DNA from: Candidatus Pullichristensenella stercoripullorum
GTDB taxonomy: Bacteria > Bacillota > Clostridia > Christensenellales > Aristaeellaceae
Length of the DNA stretch: 14,237 nucleotides
Direction: 5' to 3'
NCBI GenBank assembly: GCA_018712885.1
Contig: DVGE01000073.1
Coordinates: 1 to 14,237 of the forward strand
The notes under the pieces were generated by a model that did not search any database, was not told where the DNA came from, and worked only from the letters and a program-made list of their open reading frames with translations. How positions within the stretch are numbered: the first letter of the stretch is position 1; each line of letters opens with the position of its first letter. Shown piece by piece: positions 1-11,276 of the stretch. A program made the translations under genes and the position numbers.

Positions 1-3000
1 TTGAGCTTCAGGACAACTCCGACGGCGCGGACCTCGACCTTACCGGCATGACCTTCAGCCTCACGGGTGAGGAAGGCAGCTTCGTATCGCTCGAAGCGCT
101 GAACTTCCGCGCCGATAAGCCGGGCCAGTACACGCTCTACTACCGCATGACCGGCACTGCCGATGGCAAGCCCGTCGCTGGCGGCGGCGCGGTGACGCTG
201 GACATCCAGCCCATCGACCTTGCAAGCGTGGTCGACGCCCGCCTCGATGTGGAAGAGGGGAGTTACCCCAGTTACAACGCCCTCTACGACGGCCACGCGG
301 CGCAGACCTCCGACATCCTCGTCCTCGAAGATGTGCGGCCCATCGCGCCGTGGGGCGGCTACCTGCTCGGCGTGGACGACCTGACCGTGACCTTCGTGGA
401 CGAATACGGCGTATCCCACGTCGGCGTCGTGGACATGGAACTGGGCGATGGCGCGGACTGGCTGAATATCGAGGAGATATTCGTCCAGCTCGATGCCTAC
501 CACACGCAGCTCTCCTTCCGTCCTTCCAGGGGGCTCACCTACTGGTACAGCGCCTACCTTGCGACAGACGACAAGCCCCGCTACGAACTCGATCACGACT
601 GGCGTCCGGGCGACGTTGGGGAGGGCGCCGGCGTCACATGCGTCATCGGCGACCCGGACGATCTGGACGACGTGCTGCGCATCGTTCCCGAATTGCTGGA
701 CGGCCACGATTCCTACTTCTCGGATCGGCAATTTGCCAGCGCCTTTGAGGAAGTCGGCCTCACGCGCCTCGACTGGGAACTGCTCGTGGAGTTCTACGAC
801 TACGACAGCCTCGCCGCCGGAACCTTGAATCCCGGCGAAGAGCGCCGCCTCTCCGGCAGCATGAGCGTCTCGGCGGCCACCGCCGCCGAGGATCTGGCGC
901 TGCTTGTCGAGGGCATGGATCGCGTCGGCGCCTACTTCATCGGCATCGCCTACACAGGCTACAACGCCGAGGGCGCGCAGCTGTTTACCGCGACCGACTA
1001 CGTCACCATCCGCACGCCCACCCAGCTGGAAATGACCGTGGACAGCGATACAGAGATCTACTACGACGGCCGCGAGCACACGGTCGCGCTGGACGGCCTG
1101 GAGGAAGGCGACATCCTCGAAGTGCGCCATCAGCAGGTGGACGCGCAGGGCCAGCCTGTCGGCGGCGAGCAGGCGCAGTTCTTCTACATTTCCGGCTTCG
1201 ATCCCGACACGCTCGCGCCCCTCGGCTATGTCTGCGACGCCGATGGCTACTATGACTCCGATACTGCGCAGGTGTCCGTCCTGCCGGCCTTCCTCGGCGA
1301 AGCCGTCAGCGACAGCATCTACCAGATCTCCTACACCGTCCGGCGCGGAGGCAACGGGCTTGTCGCCCACGCCATGTCCGCGCGCGCCGTCAGTGCCTTC
1401 GAGGATGTTGATCTCTGGCGCAGTTGGCTGGTCGGCATGGAACCCCTCTACGAGCCCTTCCACAGCGATGCGCAGCTTACCATCAAGGCCAGCGCCAGAT
1501 GGGAGATCACCGGCGTGTCCGCCGAGGGCTACGAGGGTCTGGCGGACGGCGACGCGCACGGCTTCACCATCCGCGGCCTCAACGTGGAAGATGGCGATGT
1601 GCTCGACAGCGTGCGCATCACCGTGCGCGACGCGCAGGGCGCTCCCGTGTCCGGCCTGGACGGCGTGCTCCTCAGCGACCTTGCGGCGGCGGTGGGCGCG
1701 GACGGCGCGGTCTATGTGCCGCTGCTCTCCGCGGCGGGCGACTATACGGTTGAATACACCGTCGAGCGCGGCCTGCTGTTCTTCCCCTTCACGGAAACGA
1801 CCGGCCTGCGCCTGCTCAAGGGCGCGCCCGTCGTTGGCGTGGACAGGAGCGTCGTCTACGATGCAAAGCCGCACACCATCGAACTGGAGAACCTCGACGG
1901 CGCGCAAGTGCTCCATTGGTGGACGAGCGTCGACGGCACGCAGACCGCCGTGCAGCCCACCTTCACCGAAGCGGGCACCTACACCATCTTCTTCGAGGCC
2001 CGGCGCGAACTGACCGGCGACCAGGGCACATATTTCGAAACCTACCTCGGCAGCGCCGTCCTCGAGATCCGGCCCTTCACCGTCACCGCCGGCGGCTGGA
2101 TGGGCGTCTACGATGGCGCGAGCCACGGCGTGACCCTCGCGGACGTCGACTGGACGAGCGACAAGGTGGAATACGCCGTCGGTTCCGGCGCGTTCACGGC
2201 CGCCGCCAGCGCCGCGGAACTTCCCGCCTTCACCGATTCCGGCGAATACGCGATCACCCTCCGCGTGACGCGCGAAAACGCCACGCTGGACATCCCCGTG
2301 CTGGTGCGCATACAGCCGCGCCAGATCACCGGCATTTCCGCCGGCACCGTGCGCGGCTACGCCGACGGCACGGACTATGCCATCTCCATCGAAGGCGCGC
2401 CGGAAGGCGTGGAGATCTACTACTACGTGAACGGCGCCTGGACAAAGGAGAACCCCGCCTACCGCGATGTGGGCAGCTACGATGTGCCCTTCGAACTGCG
2501 CGGCGCGAACTACCAGACCTACAGCGGCGTCGGCCACATCGACGTGCTCTACCTCTCCGGCATCGTCAGCGAGGGCTTCGAGGGCACTTGGGACGGCAAG
2601 GCGCACGCCATCGAGCTCTATGGCCCCACCGCCAGCGACGTCGTCTACTACCGCGTCGGTGAAAACGGCGTGGAGACGACCGTCAAGCCGCAGTTCACGG
2701 ATGTGGGCAAGTATGCCGTCTACTACCGCGTGGAGCGCTATCTGGACGGCGCGCTCAGCCACGTCGAATACGGCGTGGAGACGGTCAACATCCTCCCGCT
2801 CAACGATCCCACCATCGTCGCCCACGCCTACAGCGGCGAATACGATGGCAAACACCATGCCGGCGTGACGCTCTCCGGCGACCTCACCGGCGTCACCGTC
2901 CGCTACTTCGACAACGCCAGCGGCACATGGCTCACCGACCCGCCGCTCTTTAAGGATGCGGGCGAATACGCGCTCACCGTCGTCTTTGAAAACGCCCTGG

Positions 3001-3407
3001 GCGAGGTATTCTCCGTCCAGCCGGTCACGGTCAGCATCCAGCCGCGCCAGCTTTCCTGGGACATCAGCGGCCTTGATCTGGATGGCGTCACCAAGGTGCG
3101 CGATGGCGAAACGAGCCTTGAAGGCGCTCTGGGCACGCTGGGCATTCTGGGCGCGCTGGAGGGCGACAGCGTCCACCTGACGTATGACGGCTATCTGGCC
3201 TACCTGCTCAGCAACGAGCTGGGACAGGGCCTGCCCGCCGCCGTCGAGTTCTACGGCCTGCGCCTCGATAACGCCAACTACGCGCTGCCCGAGGACGCGC
3301 TCTTCACCTTCCGCGTGCGCCACATCCCCGGCCTGCCGGCCTCTCTGGGCCATCCCCAACGAGACCTACGACGGCGGCGCGCACGAGCCTTCCATCTACC
3401 TGGATAG
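1..3407 (+). CDS. Large Ig-like-repeat surface protein, 5' part (partial, frameshifted at its 3' end)
   Basis: The frame is open from the window edge (first full codon at 3), so the true start and any signal peptide lie upstream. It encodes 1134 visible codons of acidic, Tyr/Gly/Asp-rich beta-strand sequence and ends at a TAG at 3405-3407. Degenerate repeats of about 75-110 residues open with a YDGxxH-like motif (codons at 285, 1062, 1542, 1857, 2109, 2358, 2589, 2841). Most close with a 'F.(D/E).G.Y.....' strand such as FTDVGKYAVYYRV. This resembles the MBG/YDG-type bacterial Ig-like repeats of secreted Gram-positive proteins. Known members are stalk-like or adhesive; no enzymatic motif is visible here, so an adhesin or cell-surface role is inferred. 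The last ~18 codons (RDLRRRR-type) look like out-of-frame translation, because the next repeat (NETYDGGAH) continues in another frame. The annotation therefore joins this to the following entry as one broken gene. Confidence 0.8.
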   Translation, partial: ELQDNSDGADLDLTGMTFSLTGEEGSFVSLEALNFRADKPGQYTLYYRMTGTADGKPVAGGGAVTLDIQPIDLASVVDARLDVEEGSYPSYNALYDGHAAQTSDILVLEDVRPIAPWGGYLLGVDDLTVTFVDEYGVSHVGVVDMELGDGADWLNIEEIFVQLDAYHTQLSFRPSRGLTYWYSAYLATDDKPRYELDHDWRPGDVGEGAGVTCVIGDPDDLDDVLRIVPELLDGHDSYFSDRQFASAFEEVGLTRLDWELLVEFYDYDSLAAGTLNPGEERRLSGSMSVSAATAAEDLALLVEGMDRVGAYFIGIAYTGYNAEGAQLFTATDYVTIRTPTQLEMTVDSDTEIYYDGREHTVALDGLEEGDILEVRHQQVDAQGQPVGGEQAQFFYISGFDPDTLAPLGYVCDADGYYDSDTAQVSVLPAFLGEAVSDSIYQISYTVRRGGNGLVAHAMSARAVSAFEDVDLWRSWLVGMEPLYEPFHSDAQLTIKASARWEITGVSAEGYEGLADGDAHGFTIRGLNVEDGDVLDSVRITVRDAQGAPVSGLDGVLLSDLAAAVGADGAVYVPLLSAAGDYTVEYTVERGLLFFPFTETTGLRLLKGAPVVGVDRSVVYDAKPHTIELENLDGAQVLHWWTSVDGTQTAVQPTFTEAGTYTIFFEARRELTGDQGTYFETYLGSAVLEIRPFTVTAGGWMGVYDGASHGVTLADVDWTSDKVEYAVGSGAFTAAASAAELPAFTDSGEYAITLRVTRENATLDIPVLVRIQPRQITGISAGTVRGYADGTDYAISIEGAPEGVEIYYYVNGAWTKENPAYRDVGSYDVPFELRGANYQTYSGVGHIDVLYLSGIVSEGFEGTWDGKAHAIELYGPTASDVVYYRVGENGVETTVKPQFTDVGKYAVYYRVERYLDGALSHVEYGVETVNILPLNDPTIVAHAYSGEYDGKHHAGVTLSGDLTGVTVRYFDNASGTWLTDPPLFKDAGEYALTVVFENALGEVFSVQPVTVSIQPRQLSWDISGLDLDGVTKVRDGETSLEGALGTLGILGALEGDSVHLTYDGYLAYLLSNELGQGLPAAVEFYGLRLDNANYALPEDALFTFRVRHIPGLPASLGHPQRDLRRRRARAFHLPG

Positions 3408-3730
3408 CCTCATCGAAGGGCTGGATTACCGCGTGGACGGCTACGAGCGCAATGTGGACGCCGGTACCGCCACCATTTACGTCACCGGCATTGGCGCGCT
3501 GGCGGGACAGAGCGCCGCCTACACGTTCGTCATCGATCCGGCGACGCTGCCGCAGCCCGAGGCACTGAAAGACCAGGCCTACACCGGCAGCGCCGTCGAA
3601 CCGGGCGTGACCATCGCCGGCCTCGTCGAGGGCAGGGACTACACCGTGCGCTACGAGGACAATGTGGAGCCGGGCACGGCCACCGCCGTTGTCACCGGCA
3701 TCGGCAACTATGCCGGCAGCTACACGCTGC
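285..3730 (+). repeat. Degenerate YDG-type Ig-like protein repeats
   Basis: Repeats are recognisable at the protein level only. Their opening motifs fall at 285 (YDGHAA), 1062 (YDGREH), 1542 (ADGDAH), 1857 (YDAKPH), 2109 (YDGASH), 2358 (YADGTDY), 2589 (WDGKAH), 2841 (YDGKHH), 3367 (YDGGAH) and 3580 (YTGSAV). Spacing between 1542 and 2841 is fairly regular at about 230-315 bp. Divergence is high, so these are old duplications rather than recent tandem copies. The last two units, in the downstream frame, are of a slightly different subtype ending in a VTGIG strand. Confidence 0.7.
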
Positions 3731-4536
3731 ACTTCACGATCCTCGAGAAAGGACCCGAGCCGACGCCGGGACCCACCCCCGAACCGACGCCTGAACCGAC
3801 GCCCGAACCTACCCCCGAGCCGCAGCCGGAAGAGGGCCCGTCGCGCCCGTCCTCCATCGTCACGGATGAAAACTGGCGGCCCGAGGAGTACCGCCGGCAG
3901 GCGCTGTGGATGCGCCTGGACGGCGCGGAGGAAGCCGTGCGCGTGCTGCTCATCGACGCCTGCCCGGTGTTGAACGCCGACGGCACGCCCGTGCTGCGCG
4001 GGGACGGCAGCCCGCTGTACCAGCTGCGCAACCTGCACCTCTCCGCCGCGCTGATCGCGCGCCTGAAGGGCGAGGGCTACGCCTGCGTGCTCTTCCGTCT
4101 TGGCGACGCCGTGCTGCTCATCCGGCTGGATGAACTGGACGACGACGATCACATCTTCACCCTAGGCCCCATCCTGCCGGGCGAGGCGACGGCGGGGGAG
4201 GAAGAAGCCTTTGGAGCCCTCGCGCCGCTCACAGACCTGCACCGTGTCTGGGCGCGCATCGACGGCGCGGTCGTGGAGCTGTCCGAAGTCGGCTTCCTGC
4301 TCGGCGCGATCTGCGAATCGCCCGCCGCGATCCCGGAAGATACAGCGCTGTATGTCTACGATGAACAAACCGGCCTGATGGCAATGGAGAGCGGCCAGAC
4401 CGCGCGCCTCGCGGAAACACCAGAAGCGCCCGCGCCGCTCTGGACGCTGCGCCTCGCGCCCGCTCTGGAAACGGAGACCAAGCGCCTGACCTTCGCGCTG
4501 GGAAGCCCCGCGGACGCGGCGGATAAGACCGCGTGA
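3349..4536 (+). CDS. Surface protein, 3' part: last repeats, Pro/Thr/Glu linker, unknown C-terminal domain
   Basis: This is the continuation of the upstream surface gene in the next frame. The frame is open from an ATG at 3184, but everything before about 3349 is low-quality shadow translation (RCPRTRSSPSAC...). Real protein begins around AIPNETYDGG, and no convincing ribosome binding site or start is seen, so a frameshifted continuation is preferred over a separate gene. It contains two more repeats (YDGGAH at 3367, YTGSAV at 3580), both with a 'GL.EG.DY.V.Y..NV..GTA...VTGIG' pattern typical of Bacillota surface repeats. A 24-residue EPTP-type linker (3757-3828) follows. The remaining ~235 residues form a domain I do not recognise, with WMRLDGAEEAVRVLLID and a DELDDDDH acidic patch. 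There is no LPxTG motif, C-terminal membrane helix or SLH motif, so the anchoring mode is unknown. It stops with TGA at 4534-4536. Confidence 0.72.
   Translation, partial: AIPNETYDGGAHEPSIYLDSLIEGLDYRVDGYERNVDAGTATIYVTGIGALAGQSAAYTFVIDPATLPQPEALKDQAYTGSAVEPGVTIAGLVEGRDYTVRYEDNVEPGTATAVVTGIGNYAGSYTLHFTILEKGPEPTPGPTPEPTPEPTPEPTPEPQPEEGPSRPSSIVTDENWRPEEYRRQALWMRLDGAEEAVRVLLIDACPVLNADGTPVLRGDGSPLYQLRNLHLSAALIARLKGEGYACVLFRLGDAVLLIRLDELDDDDHIFTLGPILPGEATAGEEEAFGALAPLTDLHRVWARIDGAVVELSEVGFLLGAICESPAAIPEDTALYVYDEQTGLMAMESGQTARLAETPEAPAPLWTLRLAPALETETKRLTFALGSPADAADKTA
3757..3828 (+). repeat. Six 12-bp tandem units encoding a Pro/Thr/Glu linker
   Basis: Six imperfect 12-bp units of consensus GARCCNACSCCN (3757, 3769, 3781, 3793, 3805, 3817) encode E-P-T-P repeats, with GPTP in unit 2 and EPQP in unit 6. 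Such linkers are common between repeat stalks and terminal domains of extracellular Gram-positive proteins and are thought to span the wall or act as a flexible tether. Copy number may vary between strains because units 3-5 are nearly identical. Confidence 0.85.
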
Positions 4537-4595
4537 CCCTCAACTGGAGCAGAAAGGCTTCATAGGCGCAGGTCTGCACGGCATGCCATCGACTT

Positions 4596-4632
4596 CGGGG
4601 CAAAGCGACATCCACGCTTTGCCCCGATTTTT
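4596..4632 (+). terminator. Rho-independent terminator of the surface-protein gene
   Basis: A perfect 12-bp stem is formed by CGGGGCAAAGCG (4596-4607) and CGCTTTGCCCCG (4615-4626) around a 7-nt loop, ACATCCA. It is followed by A and a run of five T (4628-4632). It lies 60 bp after the surface-gene stop codon. It separates that gene from the downstream operon and marks a transcription-unit boundary. Confidence 0.92.
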
Positions 4633-4843
4633 CTCGCCTGCCGCGCCCTCCAACGGTCAAGGACGATATACGAAAACGCCCGACGCTGACCGTCGTTCAT
4701 TTCTTCGTTCGCGCCGGGCGTCGCGCTGCAAAAAGCAGTTTCTGCAAGCGTTCAGCGCTTTGTTTTGATTGCGCCGTGTGAAAAGACGAAGCGGTCGTAG
4801 ACTACCGCAATGAGCATGAACAGCCTTTATTTCCCATCTTCGA
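4633..4843. other. Intergenic region with minor inverted repeats
   Basis: No supportable gene is seen; a short frame at 4583-4768 runs through the terminator hairpin and has no ribosome binding site. A 7-bp inverted repeat ACGCCCG/CGGGCGT (4676-4682 and 4715-4721) encloses 32 nt. A weak hairpin AAGCG/CGCTT (4746-4750 and 4756-4760) is followed by TGTTTTG, possibly a weak second terminator. CTGC/GCAG around AAAAA (4727-4738) could also fold. Any could be part of an operator upstream of the 4844 promoter, but nothing shows this directly. Confidence 0.4.
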
Positions 4844-4872
4844 TTGCAGTTTTTGTCGATCCATGATATACT
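4844..4872 (+). promoter_or_regulatory. Sigma-A/sigma-70-type promoter of the defence operon
   Basis: The -35 element TTGCAG (4844-4849) is separated by exactly 17 bp from a -10 element TATACT (4867-4872). The -10 is preceded by TGA (4864-4866), matching the extended -10 TGn. The region is locally AT-rich, unlike its surroundings. Transcription would start near 4879, leaving a leader of about 110 nt. The match is near consensus, suggesting substantial basal expression. Confidence 0.75.
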
Positions 4873-4882
4873 TCTGTAAAAG

Positions 4883-4906
4883 GCAAACGCGCAAGAGGCG
4901 CTTTGC
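4883..4906 (+). promoter_or_regulatory. 5' leader hairpin of the defence operon
   Basis: GCAAA and GCGC (4883-4887, 4889-4892) pair with GCGC and TTTGC (4898-4906) around a 5-nt loop, with one bulged C. It sits within a few bases of the predicted transcript 5' end. There is no following T-run, so it looks more like an mRNA-stabilising or regulatory hairpin than a terminator. Its function is unknown. A 10-bp palindrome, GCAGGCCTGC, lies further down the leader at 4938-4947. Confidence 0.4.
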
Positions 4907-4974
4907 TTATCCGCTGATGCCCGGGAAACGCTTCTATGCAGGCCTGCGGCCCGAAACGGCGGGAAGCGGGGATC

Positions 4975-4986
4975 GAGGGGGAAAGG
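4975..4986 (+). promoter_or_regulatory. Ribosome binding site that decides the helicase start
   Basis: The purine-rich GAGGGGGAAAGG ends 2 nt before the ATG at 4989; its GAGG core is spaced 10 nt from the start. The alternative in-frame ATG at 4863 would lie inside the promoter's -10 region, upstream of the predicted transcript start, so it cannot be used from that promoter. The conserved protein sequence (MARLEDLTAGA...) also begins at 4989. Confidence 0.75.
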
Positions 4987-4988
4987 CC

Positions 4989-8489
<3,501 letters not shown>

Positions 8490-8498
8490 GGAAGGAAC

Positions 8499-11264
<2,766 letters not shown>

Positions 11265-11276
11265 GGAGGGCTCGCC

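Noticed and set aside
3757..3828. Possible CRISPR-like or minisatellite array
   Set aside because: The 12-bp units are directly abutting without spacers and encode an in-frame Pro/Thr/Glu linker, so they are protein-coding repeats.
3304..4152. Opposite-strand frame of 282 codons with Arg/Gly-rich repeats
   Set aside because: It is the mirror image of the EPTP linker and surface-protein 3' part. The Arg/Gly richness comes from reading GC-rich codons backwards.
4583..4768. Small 61-codon frame in the intergenic region
   Set aside because: It contains the whole terminator hairpin, has no ribosome binding site and ends in an ordinary non-coding stretch.
4863..4988. Upstream start (ATG at 4863) for the helicase, adding 42 residues
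   Set aside because: This ATG overlaps the extended -10 element, upstream of the predicted transcript start. It has no ribosome binding site, and the added residues do not look like family sequence; the ATG at 4989 does.
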